Origin: Manis javanica
Lineage: Eukaryota > Chordata > Mammalia > Pholidota > Manidae
Assembly: GCF_040802235.1 (NCBI RefSeq)
Contig: NC_133156.1
Location: 148,535,173-148,599,172 of the forward strand
Direction of reading: 5' to 3'
DNA length: 64,000 bases
Shown: positions 1 to 11,780 of the stretch, piece after piece
Layout: each line of letters opens with the position of its first letter
How positions within the stretch are numbered: position 1 is the first letter of the stretch
Translations under genes and position numbers: made by a program
The notes under the pieces: model-generated
What the model was told of the DNA's origin: nothing
Database searches by the model: none
Seen by the model: only the letters and a program-made list of their open reading frames with translations

Positions 1-1299
1 GCACAGAGAATCACACAGAACATGCATCAGTTATTCCAGTGACCCACTCTGCAGCTACACACCAAATACCTGACACCTCTGAGCCTTAGGTTTGTTAGTG
101 GAAATGAGAATATTACATTCAAATCATCTGTTAGTGTCCTTCTACCTCTCACATGCTGGATTTCTTGATTTTTCTATTTGATTAAAAAGGAACTCACTGC
201 TGGTGAATGTTCTTCAGATCAAAGCTCTTGGTGGTAGAGGGCATCTTCCCAGCTGTATCTGTGGGGGACTCAGCTTTAGCACAAACCCTCGTCTGCTCAC
301 ATTTACAGAAATCATTCCTGAGTCACGTAATGCATATCCTGGTGGGCAAAGTGGGGACACACGCGTGCCAGTCCTTCTGGCCCGGGAGGGACAGGGTGGG
401 ATTCCACATGACTCACAAGCACCCCCCTCACCATCTTGCCACTCCACCAACAGTTTGGTGTATTCTTTCATTGTGGGTCACACACACTGTGTGTGTTACT
501 TCTGTACCCATGGACAGAGGTGGGTTGGCGAAGTACACTCAGAAAAGAACAACTATGCCCAAAGGAACACTTCTTTTCCTAATGAGGCACTCTGAGGGTT
601 ATTTTAAATTCTGCTGTCTCAAATATGTACTTTCTAGGAAAATCTTCACATTTCACCAAGCGTGGCACCCACGGCAGAGTGCTCAAACACAAGATGCAGA
701 TGATGCGGAAGCCAGGCCATCTTGGATGCCTAATGATCTTAATGCAAACCTGAGCCCAAATGAGGAATGATTGATTGTTTATTCTTGGTTTTATCCAATT
801 ACACCTAATAAGATTGTCCGGGAAGATAAAGAAAAATTCATTTCTCATTATGATCTTCAGCACATGTGCTAATCACTGCGTGGTTCACTGGGAAGAGAAT
901 ATCAACACTGAGGTAATTTACGCGGCCATAATTTGCTAGGTGCCACAGGCTGTGTGAGATTAACTATTTGTGGCACTCTCCATGCCAGCCTTGATTAAAA
1001 GCAAAACAAAACATACATATTAGTTTTCAGAAGCAAAGCTACCTTCAAAGCTTGATGATTAGGACATACCAGCTAATGATTTAGACTAAAAAGCCATGCC
1101 TGTGATGTCTTCCCTGAGGGGCAAACTGGAAATATTTGGAAAACCGCTGAAAAGGGGCCACTGACGTGCGGCCCTTGGCCTCTGCTGGGTCTCCCTCTGC
1201 ACAGTGACAAGCAGGAAGAGACAGGGAAGTAGGTGAGCAGCTTTGCCATTCTAGAGAACTCCAGAGCACAGCTCATGATGCTCGGAGCAAGGACACCGT
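1..1299. other. Gene-free unique DNA with a weak MIR
   Basis: No recognisable gene. Positions 45-160 look like a decayed sense MIR (see separate entry). A 187-codon open frame runs at 207-770 with a second frame overlapping at 203-595. Neither has a domain, signal peptide or compositional sign of coding, and I treat them as chance. A small CA/TG hairpin lies at 482-498, with 8-bp arms around a single T. The rest is ordinary mixed-composition unique sequence. Confidence 0.6.
45..160 (+). mobile_element. MIR SINE fragment, decayed
   Basis: The order of motifs follows the MIR middle: an 'acctctgagcct' block corresponding to the conserved 'cctctgtgcctcag', then a 'gtggaaatgagaatat' block corresponding to 'tgtaaaatggggataat'. 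Divergence is high, so the boundaries are approximate. MIR is a tRNA-derived SINE shared by all placental mammals. Confidence 0.4.
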
Positions 1300-1617
1300 C
1301 TTGGCTCCTGCTGCCATAACAGAACACCACAGACTGGGCAGCTTGGAGAGCTGAAATTTATTTCTCTGCTCTGGAAGCTGGAAGGCCGAGTCAGGGTGCC
1401 AGCCCGTGGGCTCCGTCTGCTTCCTGCTGGGTCCCCGCACACCAGAGAGACGCCTCTCCTCCTCTTCCCGTAAGGCCGCTGTCCTGTGGGATTAGCGCCC
1501 TGACTTCACGACCTTATTTTGACATTTATTCCCTCTTAAATGACCCTCCCACCAGTATAGTCACCATGTGGGGGCTTCACCATGTGAACTGGGGGGGACA
1601 CAACTTGGCCCGCAGCA
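1300..1617 (-). mobile_element. MLT1-type MaLR solitary LTR, antisense
   Basis: On the plus strand the element reads as the reverse complement of an MLT1 LTR. It begins with 'ctgctgccataacagaacacc' (1308 onward), then 'gaaatttatttctctgctctggaagctgg', the 'cttcacgaccttattttgac' block, and closes with 'gggggggacacaacttggcccgcagca', which corresponds to the inverted LTR start. MaLR elements are non-autonomous relatives of ERVL. No internal region or second LTR flanks it, so it is a solo LTR. It carries no gene. Confidence 0.85.
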
Positions 1618-3504
1618 GGTGCTGCACCATGCATTGCATTGCCACCCCAGAACTAACGGTTGTTTAACCCCGGGATCTGGAGTGGCTGACTTTTGTGTTG
1701 TTCAATAGCTCTGTCCAGGAGTCTCTCTCTCTACCATGTCATTTCAAATACTTTGCATAAGCACCTGTAATTCTTGTACCAATGCTTAAGTTAGGGAACT
1801 CTAGTCATTTTGTATCTGCAAACAGCTGTGTTCTAGGGTGCAGTGAGGTGCTGGCTGGCCGGGCTGTGAAGTGCAGGGTCAGGTAGGTCGTTCTGCCGAG
1901 ACACAGCCAGGGGCGTGTGGATGAATGGGTAGCCCAGGACTGGGATGATCCCCAGGGAGGGGCAGACCCCAGCCTGCTGCGGGGCTGTGGAATCAAGGCA
2001 GCACCCCAGGGTCCTAAGAACTTCTTGGGAGCTCACACTCCCATTGTCTTAAACATGGGATAAAGTGATGCCCGTGTGACCTTCTCTGAGGGGTGGCTGG
2101 TCATATGGAAGCTATGAGGTCACTAATTGTTTTCACAGGACTCCTTTTAATTTCTGAAAGACATTTCTTAAACATGGGAGTAAACAAACATGACTAAGGG
2201 AGCTAGTTAAAAGTAGAGGCGGCCAAGCCCTCTTCCCTAGTGATTCCGATTCGATCAGGTAGGGCTGTATTTTAAAACCCGCATCCCTTTGTCTTCCAAG
2301 GTGTGGAATGCCATCTTCACAGGGAATAAAAATAAAACGAAGACAATCACTGGAACTAGGATATCATGGCTCTATAGAACCTGCATAGTTAGGACAGCAC
2401 ATAAATATGATTTTTCTCATTTTTGTAATTTATTTACGGAGATCCATATTCAAATATCACTACTTTGCAATAGTTATTGGTATGTTTACTTTTTATAGAA
2501 AACAATTACTTCAAAAATGTTTATTGCAATAATAAAAGGTGCTCATGCATTTTACCATTACCCACATATCAACATTTATGTCCTATCTGAATTTCCAGAT
2601 CCCACTGAAACTCTGTAAATCAATCTCCCCTGAGCCTGCTGAACGGTTTGCACGCTTGCTGAAATACACAAGGCTCTGCAGATGAGGCAGATTCAAAGTA
2701 CTCTGGAAGTGAGAAAAAGTCCTTTGGGAGTTTGATCACTGGGAGACCCTCCTGAATCTATCTGGACTGATGCAGAAGAGACTAACGGGTGGAGAGAGCT
2801 GACAGAGTTGAATCACATTTGCACAAATATGTTGGCACATGAGGCCAGGGTCCTGGGGATGTCTGTACAGTGGGCAGTTTTACAATGTTTATCTGTGTGT
2901 GAGACTGGGACGCTGTCTTTCCCCATGACTGCTCATTCGGTGCCTGGGCTAACTTCTCTTTCTGCCTCAGCCTGCCTTCCAAGGGGGTGTGGACCCCCTT
3001 AACCAAACTCCTAGGTCTATCCCTCATCACCCCTCTCCTGTGTGACAGCCTCACTGCCACCAATGTGCCATCAACTCCTAATCTACATCCTCATCCTGAG
3101 CCCATGCCTGCAAACTTGGGCTCCTCCAGGTCCCCCCCGCCCCTTCCCTTGTTTCTATTGCAGGAGCTCCGCCACTTGCTAAGCTTCCCACTGGGACACC
3201 TGGGCATTTCCGGTTGCACCGCCACTTACATGAATCCCACCTGCTCCTCCTCCCGATTTGCTGGAATTAGTGCTTCATGCTTGGAAGCCACCTGCCTTGA
3301 GTTATGGCACCTCTCAAAGGTACCCCTACATTGCTGCAGAAGTCATTAATTCACATTTGAGCACTTGACCCCTGCTGACTATCCTTCAGTGGCCCCTTGA
3401 CCCTTGCAGGCTAGCGTGGAGCCTGCTGCATGGTAACTTTCTGCAACTCCCCTCCCTCATCTTCATCCCTGTCTCAAAGCAAGCACCCCCTTCGCAGTCT
3501 TGCA
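1618..3504. other. Gene-free DNA, possible DNA-transposon scrap
   Basis: Mostly unique sequence. A segment near 2195-2290 ('gctagttaaaagtagagg', then 'gtgattccgattcgatcagg') resembles the middle of a common hAT-type nonautonomous element, but is too diverged to assign. 2400-2600 is AT-rich. 2950-3330 is pyrimidine-rich and GC-rich. The short open frames here (up to about 120 codons at 2987-3349) show no domain. Confidence 0.5.
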
Positions 3505-3886
3505 GGTGTGCTGGGACTGTTACAGGCACCATGGCCCAATAGCTTACACAGAGACAGCTCTGGGGTCTGGAGTGTGAAGTCTGTTGTCGCAGGGTGGCTT
3601 CCTTCTGGGGCCTGGAGGGTGAATCTGTTCCAGGCTCTCTGATGGGCTTGCAGACACCCATAGGCGCCTTCCATGTCTTTGCATGGATGTCCTCTGAGCA
3701 TGTCTTGTCCAAATTCCCACTTCTCATAAGGACACAGTCCTATTGAATGAGGCCCACCCTAAGGACTTCATTTTGACTTGATCATCCCCTTAAAAGCCCT
3801 TTCTGCTAATAGAGTCACATGCTTTGTGCTGTAGGTTAGGGTCTCAACATAGATTTGTGGGGACCGCAATTCAGCCCAGAACATCA
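3505..3886 (-). mobile_element. MLT1-type MaLR LTR, antisense
   Basis: Clear reverse-complement MLT1 structure: 'ttcccacttctcataaggac' then 'gaatgaggcccaccctaagg', 'acttcattttgacttgatca', and the inverted LTR start 'gaccgcaattcagcccagaa'. It is better preserved than the copy at 1300 and in the same orientation. Nothing of the MaLR internal sequence is seen between the two, so they are independent insertions or remnants rather than a provirus. Confidence 0.9.
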
Positions 3887-6284
3887 CAGTCCTATATGGC
3901 CACTTCCCTCCTGCAGACCTCAGGTCCCACCTGCAGAGTGCCAATGGGGGTAAAGGGATTCTCAGGAACTCAAGGTACCAAATTACAGGGAGTCTGAAAT
4001 ATTTTTGTTTAAGAATCCATCTATTCGCTCCTAAAGTCATGATTCTGTAAGCTACATGGAAAAACAAAATTAGTGAATGCAATTCATGAACAACATGAGT
4101 TTTGCTAGTGATCTGGAAGAAAGAAATGACAGAATAAATTATAGGAAGCAATTTCTAGAAAATCTAAGGAATCAATGAGGCTAATAAAAATGGAATATCT
4201 TTTTTGTGGCAAATATATGTACAGAACATTGTTCTGAGAGTGGACAGCTTTGGAAATTTTCTACAGAATGTCATTTTTCTCAAGTCATTTCTTTTCCTGG
4301 TTTGTTCTGGCAGCTCCAGTTTTGAAGTTTCTTTATACAATTTCTGACAATCAACAGTGTCCTTGTGTTGGCTTTAAAAATCAATTGCTGAGGTTGCGCA
4401 TTAAAGAAAATGGCATCTAACTTACCATCTCTCTATAATATGGATTCTCCACGGGAGTGCGTGCAGAACTTCGACTAACCAGGACACTGCGGGGAGGCTA
4501 TGCTGTGAGCACCACAGGAAATACGTCATTCAATGCTTCCCCTTTAATAATTGAGTACAATAATTATTAAGCAGATTGCTTTCAGAATATTATTGAGCCT
4601 GTTAATCACCTCTAGACTAATGAGTGGGGTTGATGGTGTACATCGGAAGTGCCTAAATATTATCAATGTGTGGTAACAAATCTCCATTTGCCAAAAGCAA
4701 GGTTAGAAACAAGCAAACTGCAGCCCCACCACCAAGGTCACTCTGGCCGCTGTAGGCCCCTGAGCCTGCCTGGGGCCATGGGTGCACTGCCTGCTCCTGC
4801 AGGGGTACCAGGTCCCAGGGAGACCCCCTGCCCTGCCAACCTGCAGCTGCTCGGGGCAGCCAAAAGGAGAGCTCTGCTGTTTCAGGCTGAGAAGCTTCCA
4901 TTCTAGTCCAAACTCCTTTTTCAAAGGACAGCTCCCTTGTAGTGACTCAGCTAAAGCAGAGAGCATTTTCCTCAGAATCCTACAATGATCACGTGGAAAA
5001 GTCCAGCATGTCAGGGAGGACAGAGGACAGGAGATTGAAATAGGAGATCATGGTTTTAAAGGTGCAGGACCGTCAGTGTCTCTCCAAACTATGAGTTTCT
5101 GAAGGTCCCTGCAGAGCTGCCTTGGGAGAAAGCCTGATATTGCTAACTTCCCTTCACTGAGATGCAAAGGAATCCTTTGATTCCTGCTGTCCCTAAGGGA
5201 GATGACCTGCTTTGCCTCAGGCCTTGTAAGCTTGACACCTTGCTCCCCATCAGCATCCATTATAAGCCAACCACTTTATCACAAAAAAAAATTAAATAGT
5301 GTGACGTTTGCTGCCTAATTGCGGCTTCTCTGAAACCAACAGAGAGATTCGTTGAGGAATGAGTCCCTCACTTTAAATCAGTCCCTTCCAGAAAGCTTGC
5401 GTTTTGCACTCATTTCAGACCTTGGCGTACTAGGGGGACCCAGTGCAACTGAAGTGGAAGCTTCGCACCCTGTTTCCATGACCCCTCACTGACCATCCCA
5501 GGATCACAGATGCTCTGGATCCCCAGCTCTCCTTCTGGCAGCCTTCCTCTTCATTTGGAAGCCCTCATGGACTTAGGCTGCGGTAACTGCTCTTAAAATC
5601 AAAGTGAATCGGTGGGGTTCCAATGCCTTTGTCCAGGTAAAAATGTCAAAAATGTAGCTGGCCTCTTGGAAGACAAGAGTCAGGCTTGATTCTGCAAAGG
5701 GGTTCACTGAGCAGATCTCCGAGGAGGCATGGCCGAGAGGCCAGCAGGGTGACCTGTGAGTACCCTTGAGAAAAACCCAAGCGGGGACAGGAGCAGGACT
5801 TTGCCCAAGATCATCTACCTCCGCCTAGGTTTCAGGGCTGAGTAGACTCTGCACACCCTTTCCTCTTTCTTAATTTATTTTTTATGTCTCCTTAGAAAAT
5901 CTTTGGGTGACCTCGCTGCACTTAGCCCTTTAGGATAATGAATAGCACACACGTTTTTGGAACAATATTCATATACCTTGCTTGTTTTCTTTTCATTTGT
6001 TTCACTATGAACTATGGGAATAATCGAACTGGAGTTAGAGCAGATCTGCTCCCCAGCCAGTTTCCCAGCAGGCAAGCATTTACTTGCCACTTCATGATTA
6101 AATGCCATTTGTAAGCTAAATATTTGAATTTGAATGGAGTCAAATCAAAAGTTACAATGTACTATCCTGCACAATACACCCCAAATGATTCACACCCCAC
6201 AACCTCTGCATCAGGAGACGACACCTCCCTTTCTGTGACGGTTCTCAGGTCAAGTGACATTCAACCCTATGTGCAGCCAGAGGG
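3887..6284. other. Gene-free unique DNA
   Basis: AT-rich at 4000-4660 and GC-richer at 4700-4900. No gene recognised. A TAAT-rich block at 4540-4640 is listed separately. 5270-5310 has a short A-run. Frames overlapping on both strands at 4649-4990 reflect local GC content. Confidence 0.55.
4540..4640. promoter_or_regulatory. AT-rich block with TAAT cores (candidate cis element)
   Basis: Unique, low-CpG sequence containing 'cctttaataattgag', the 10-bp palindrome AATAATTATT (4559-4568), 'gttaatcacc' and 'gactaatgag' within 100 bp. Several homeodomain-type TAAT/ATTA cores occur together without being a simple repeat. Regulatory function is inferred from motif density only. Confidence 0.25.
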
Positions 6285-6405
6285 TGAGAGCCCAGATTCC
6301 TCTCCGCCCCCATCTGTGCTTCTCAGTTTCCTCATGGGTAAAATGGGTGGGACGCTCTGTCTGGACCTATAGCATCGTGATGAGGATAAAATAGCTGGGA
6401 GACCA
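6285..6405 (+). mobile_element. MIR SINE, sense
   Basis: Contains the diagnostic MIR run 'ctcagtttcctcatgggtaa' followed by 'aatgggtgggac' and 'gatgaggataaaatagctgg'. These match the MIR 'cctcagtttcctcatctgta' / 'gtgaggattaaatgag' segment. Flanks are too diverged to give exact ends. Confidence 0.75.
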
Positions 6406-7968
6406 GTAGCCCTAACAACAGCGGTGCCATGGAGGATGGTCTGGTTCCTGCAGTGCTGCTGGTAGCCCGGGGCCCATGTCTGCCGGGCTTCCCTCGGCAG
6501 CTCTTCACCTTGCCCAAGGCCAAGATGCTGCGTCCTCCTGTTCAACAGCTGGTCCCCAAGCTCTCACCCTCTTCCCGGGTGAGGACATGAGCAAGCTCTG
6601 AGACGGGAGGGCACACGGGAGATGGGGTCCTCACAGCCTTCAGTGGGACTGGGGGCATCTGAGTCCTGGGCAAAGGAGGCACTAGGCCCCCAAAGCACAG
6701 GTTCACTGGGTGACCTTTCCCCTCTACAGAGTGTATGGCTGGTGACTATGGAAGAGCATCCCTTACACTGAAGGCTCCAGGCAGGACAGGCTGTTAACGT
6801 GACTCTAATGGAACCTCGGTCCAGTCCACACACAGAATGTCCCAACAACCAAATGGTTCAGTCCAGAAACAGCTCCACAAACCTGGGCAGGGGCAGTTCT
6901 GGAGGGCTGCGAAGGGCACGTGAGCCAGGCCCATGGCAGCTGTGCTCATTTAGGTGGTGAGCCTGGCGTGGACAGCAAGGTATCCCAGGGAAGCACTGGG
7001 TGGTTGCAACGCCTGCTGTGCAGGGGGAGAGTAGAGCCCATCCAGGAGGGGTGGCGTGGAGGGTGGGCATGGAGGTGGGAGCCCTGGTGGGGTTGCTGCA
7101 CTCCACAGAACAGCTGGTCGGAGGGCAGGCAGGCCGGCTGGGTGGGAGGGGCTGGCAGAGGTGCACATCTACCAGGACTTTATCCCAGGCAGCGGCACCT
7201 GCCGGAACTCTCCTGCAGTATCCTTCCTATATGGCCACTTGTGCTTTAGAAAGAGACGTGTTGGATAAGAGCAGGCCTTCCATATCCAAGGGGCTGCAGT
7301 CTCTGGGGGTCCATCTCTAGGATGAGAGATGAGAGAGAGCCCCTCCTGTCTGTAGGGTGGGTATATGTCCCAAGCAGCCTGCAGCCTGATCCCGTGAACT
7401 CACGCACATCACGTCTCTCCACACAATCCAGCCAAATGCTCTGGCTCGATGATACCAAACAACTGCTATCCAATGGTGCTCCTAAAACTACCCTCGCACC
7501 ACCTGTGGCTGTCACAGCTCAGCCACAGCAGAACCGCCCAAGTTCCTCTGAGATTTGGGCCCGGCCCGGTTGGTGCTCTTTTCCTCTGACATCCACCCAG
7601 CACTCCCTAGAACTCTAGAACTCAGGCCCTCCACACACTCCATAGGGTGCCCGGGCTGGGAGAACTAACCGGAAGCCCCCTGTCAGCAGGCCTCCCACTC
7701 AGCCAGACTGGGCCCACATCCACCCAGTACCATCACCGGGAATTCCTTCCTCATCTTAGTGGGGAGCAGACGGCAGAGAACCCACGTGTGTATCCGACCC
7801 TGCAGACAGTGGTGAAGCCTCATTCAGTTCATGGGGTGTCATTGTTGTTGTTTTAAAAATCGAGACAGAGAAATGAAGAGAGTGTAGTTTAGCATCATAT
7901 AAAGAAGGCTTAAATGCTTATGTTCATGGTAAAGAGTGTGTTGGTGAGGTCTCACTGGGAATTACTAG
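6406..7968. other. Gene-free GC-rich DNA
   Basis: GC-rich, G-rich on the plus strand at 6950-7170, with overlapping stop-free frames on both strands (the longest about 109 codons) that have no domains. 7600-7640 has a short internal repeat of 'tagaactc'. No gene recognised. Confidence 0.55.
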
Positions 7969-8052
7969 GCATGCATGCATGCACACACACTCACATGCAT
8001 GCACATGCATACAAATGCACACATGTGCATACACATGCACACATATGCACAC
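7969..8052. repeat. ATGC/CA alternating microsatellite
   Basis: Compound array of 'gcatgcatgcatgcacacac', then interleaved 'cacatgcatgcacatgcata' and 'cacatatgcacacc'. Nearly every step alternates purine and pyrimidine, the pattern that favours left-handed Z-DNA. It reads open as a His/Thr/Cys-rich peptide, a by-product of the repeat and not evidence of coding. Confidence 0.85.
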
Positions 8053-8346
8053 CCCTTCCATCAGAAGAGTGCAGTGACATTAGTTCTGACTCCCATCTGC
8101 CAATGTCTGGCTGCCATGGACCACAGGACAGGCTCCTACATCTCCTGCCTCTGATTTTCTTGGCACCCCCCACCTGTCCCTGCTCCCCAGTATGATACCC
8201 AGACCCTCCACCTTATTTTCCTTTGTACACAGCTCCATCTCCTTTAGGCAGCAGAATCTTCAGAGACATCAGCCACCATCCACAGCAGAGAGATTCTCAA
8301 ATATACTCTGCATCTGGACAGAGAAACCACCCAGCTAAGCTTCTAG

Positions 8347-8487
8347 ATGGGTGGGCCCTGGGTAGGGGTCTCCTGGGCAGGTGGGACCCCGAGTGGGGCC
8401 ATTCCTGGGTAGGTGGGCCCCTGGGTGGTGGGGCTCCAGGTGGGGCTTCAGGTGGGTGGGCTCCCAGGTGGGTGGGCTCCCAGGTGG
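8347..8487 (+). repeat. G-rich minisatellite
   Basis: Imperfect tandem units built on 'gggtgggccc' and 'ctgggtaggtggg'. It ends in 2.4 perfect copies of the 16-mer caggtgggtgggctcc at 8449-8487. Runs of three or more G recur throughout the plus strand, so G-quadruplex formation is plausible. No gene is associated. Confidence 0.8.
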
Positions 8488-8825
8488 ATATCAGCAGGGC
8501 AACGTCAGCTAGACATTTTCATTAATCATCTCGTGGGGTGAAATGGTCTAGCCCTAAACTCTCATTTCATGCTTTCTCTCACCAAATCTATCTCCTCTCT
8601 AGATTTTCTCATTTTCCATCCACTTCCCAGACTTAAATGTATCACAGCGTTTATGTGTCACACTCACGTTCTGCCCAGGCTCCATGTCCTTCTGTGCTCC
8701 TGCATTGGCCGGTCTTTCCTCTGCCGATCTCAGGTCCCATTACCCACCCACAGTGACATCTACAGCCCTGTCTTCCTACAAGGCCCTGCCATCCCCCAAA
8801 TCCTGCTCCAGCCTGCTCAGGCTGT

Positions 8826-9131
8826 GGGGACAGGTACTATAGGTTGGGGGCTTATGAAAAGGAGAGATTTATTTCTCCCAGTTCTGAAAACTGGGAAGTT
8901 GGCTGGGGTGTGTTCCAGTGAGAACTTTCTTCCTGGCTCTGAGCTGTGCCCTCATCTGGGGGAAGGGGTGGAGGTGCTCCCTGGATCCTCTTCTGCAAGG
9001 ACACGGATCCCAGTCACGAGGCTGCACCCTAGAGACCTAAGCACCCCCCAAAGGTCCCACCTCCTAACGCCATCACACTGCAGGTTAGGGTTTCAGCCTG
9101 GGACCCCGGGGAGGGGCACATTCAGTCCCTA
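8826..9131 (-). mobile_element. MaLR (MST/MLT1 group) LTR, antisense
   Basis: Reads as the inverted 3'-to-5' order of an MST/MLT1 LTR: 'gagagatttatttctcccag', 'gaggctgcaccctagagacc', 'ccccaaaggtcccacctcct', 'aacgccatcacactgcaggt', then 'cattcagtcccta' at the inverted LTR start. A 187-codon frame at 8569-9132 crosses it, which argues that the frame is fortuitous. Flanking pieces of the other LTR are absent. Confidence 0.8.
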
Positions 9132-9184
9132 GGGGAGTGCCAGTCGCTCTGCTCATGCTCCATTCCATTCATCTAGAACGACTC

Positions 9185-9312
9185 CGCCAACCATTTCCCA
9201 TGAGTCCTAGTCATCCCTCAAGGTCTACCCTGAGGTGTGTTATCTCTGTGAAATTTCCCCCCTGCCAGCCCCCAGGGGAGCAATGAACTCACCTTAGCCA
9301 ACTTGTTCTGCG
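9185..9312 (+). mobile_element. L2 LINE 3' fragment, sense
   Basis: Shows the L2 pattern 'catccctcaaggtctaccct', 'tgaaatttccccc' and 'gagcaatgaactcacc', corresponding to the L2 3' region. Diverged, so the limits are approximate. Confidence 0.5.
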
Positions 9313-11734
9313 AAGTCTTGGGTTCTCATGAATATTTCTCACCTGGATGTCTTCCAGAGAGTTTGATACTGGTGATCCTGTAAACTTCACCACCCAGTTA
9401 GGAAGAGCAGAGGGACTGGATGGTTCTCCCGGGGTGCTCTGTGAGCACAATCAAGTCCCAGCCCTTCAGTTTTTACAGTTCTCTGACAACACCTTGCATG
9501 AAGGTTTATCCATAGTCAACCTCAGATTGATGTAACTATGTTCTGGAAACAATTCTCAGTTATTTTCAGAGTTGGCACAAAACAATACAAAATTCTTTGG
9601 CCTAATAGCTGACCTCATAGATTCTTGAGGGGCGCTCTCTAAGGGTGCAAGCTACAGAATTCTCACTCATTCGTGCAAGAGAGATGCCACTGAAGGCAGG
9701 GGATTTTGGCACGGGGACATGCATGCATACACGTGCACTCACATGCATGCACATGAGACATGGTTACTGGGGGGTTTTCAACAGAAACAGTTGTAAAGAG
9801 AGCTCATTACCAGCCTTAATTAGGCTGATTAACATGACCCTAATCTCACCAAAGGAGAAGCCACTCCTGACATTTAGTTCTTGAAGTGGCAAAATATTTG
9901 GTCTTGCTGAATGAAGTAAATGCTCCTTCCCAGACATTGTGGTGTCTGGGCTGTAGTCATTCTGTTACAGTCCAGGTTAGCAAACGCCCCATTGTGTGAG
10001 ATTCAGGATTGGAGAACTACCCCCCTAGGTGCAGCTTGAAGGGACAAACACACATTTGCCCCCAACTCACCTTGCCCAGGCTTGTAGGCATGTCATCGAG
10101 ATGACAGGTGGTTCCTCCCTGTAGGTGAGCACAGATGAGCCATGAATCACAGCTGGACTGAGTTATTTGCTTTCTTTCTCTGTGTCCAGTTTTTATATCA
10201 ATGTTGGCACAGTGCCTGAGTTCAGGTCTTGACTATTTTGTCTAAAACCTTGCAGTGGAGGGGAAGCTAATATTATTCCTTTATGTGAGTCCCTCCTGAC
10301 CTCCAGAGAAATGTCATAAAAAGATGATGATGACAGATTACAACTTACTATGCACTTTAAAATCTCTGGTTAACATCTGTCTACTTCATGTTTATTTTCA
10401 TTTTTCTCTGCATTTGGGTTCCAAAATGAAGCCTATGTCCCCATTAGTACATGTAAATTATTCTAGGCTTGACTATGTATTACCAGGGGATTACATGGTA
10501 TCAGCAAATATTGATAGAGTACCTAGTAGGCACAGGGCAGCTTGTCCATGTGGTTCCGGAGTACAGGTTACCATCCTGTAATCTGGTCCTAAAGGGGACC
10601 AGACAGATGTGGCTTGAATGATATTCCTATCAACAGACCTGCCTAAAACAATGATGTTTCCCTTAACTGTGAAGTGGAATTAATGACTGTAAATAAGGAT
10701 TTGTTTTGAATTAATAAGGTAAAATGTTTTACTAAGCATGTAGCACTTGGAAACTGTTGAAAGGGTACCTCCTGGGGGGTGGGGAGCACAGAGGAAGCAG
10801 AGACTTTTGACTGCCCACCAAGGACTCAGACCGCTGTGGAAATCAGAACAGATAGATAATACCCTAATGCAAAGCAATCTGCAAAACAAAAGTCAAAGAG
10901 AAAAATAATACAAACACCCTGGTGTGTGTACTGCTGATGCAGCCTAGATATAGGCATGTGGTATCATTGAACCACAGCTGGGAACAGGCCATTCTCTTTC
11001 CTTAGGAATGGAGATGGGAAGGCATGCACGTGGAAACAGAAGGGAGTTGGAGACATCATTTTTACTCCTCTGTGAAGGAGTTTTGCAATGCTTTCCTTTG
11101 AGTCATGATCGCATCTCCCCCTGTGGTTCTGTTGTGATGTACTCCCAGCCAACAAAATACCACTAGCCCAGAGGCTCCTGATGGGCTATCCCAGGCCACT
11201 GAGAGAATGAACAGTATCCTAATGAATGGTGGTCAGCTTCCACAGGGAGTGCAAATCATACTGAGATATCTGAGGGTGTAAGGATATATTCCACTGAGTA
11301 TTTAAATTCATGTTTCAAAGTAAAGAAAATAAGAGCCTACAAAGTCAACAAATGCAAGAATTTACAAACAAAAACACCTTCACTTTCAAGAAAATACATG
11401 ACAGCTCTATAAGGTCTCCTTCAATTGATTTTCCATTCTGAGATTTTAATTTTTCTACAATCTGTTTTATAACTTCTCTTTTCAAAGACAGAAAACTTCA
11501 CTTTCTACTGTTCTTACAACTTTCCTAAGCACAATACACTGTGTGTCCAATTTGACACAAGAAAGCCATTTAGATCATGAGAGAAATCTCATTTCCTATA
11601 TGTTTGTCCCTGCCTTCTCATTCAGTCTCTAGGCCTGTGTGAATCAGATTCGACATCAGGTTCCAGAGTTTTCCTGACCTCTCTGTACCATATCTCTCCC
11701 TCCCACTGCTATGTGATCCCTTCACAAGGGTAGA
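9313..11734. other. Gene-free DNA, small repeats
   Basis: Unique AT-leaning sequence. A 15-bp inverted repeat AGCCT-TAATT-AGGCT lies at 9812-9826 inside a TAAT-rich stretch (9790-9850). 10500-10540 has a decayed antisense MIR tail ('attgatagagtacctagtag'). 11280-11560 is AT-rich. No gene recognised. Confidence 0.55.
9718..9757. repeat. Second ATGC/CA alternating array
   Basis: Short array 'acatgcatgcatacacgtgc' continuing 'actcacatgcatgcacatga'. It has the same unit composition as the array at 7969-8052 and sits 1.7 kb downstream of it. Confidence 0.75.
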
Positions 11735-11754
11735 CTGTCAGGTCTACCTGACAG
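11735..11754. repeat. 20-bp near-perfect palindrome
   Basis: Arms CTGTCAGGT (11735-11743) and ACCTGACAG (11746-11754) are exact reverse complements separated by CT. Each arm contains CAGGT/ACCTG, the core of ZEB/SNAI-type E-box sites, next to TGTCA/TGACA. It lies 26 bp before the 11781 minisatellite. Function unknown. Confidence 0.85.
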
Positions 11755-11780
11755 ACATAGGGTACCCCAGGTTTTGTACA

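Noticed and set aside
207..770. 187-codon plus-strand open frame
   Set aside because: No domain or coding bias visible, overlapped by another frame. Length reachable by chance in 64 kb.
6858..7320. Overlapping long frames on both strands suggesting an exon
   Set aside because: Explained by high GC. Frames in several phases and both strands are equally open.
8569..9132. 187-codon plus-strand open frame
   Set aside because: Its second half is an antisense MaLR LTR, so the frame is fortuitous.
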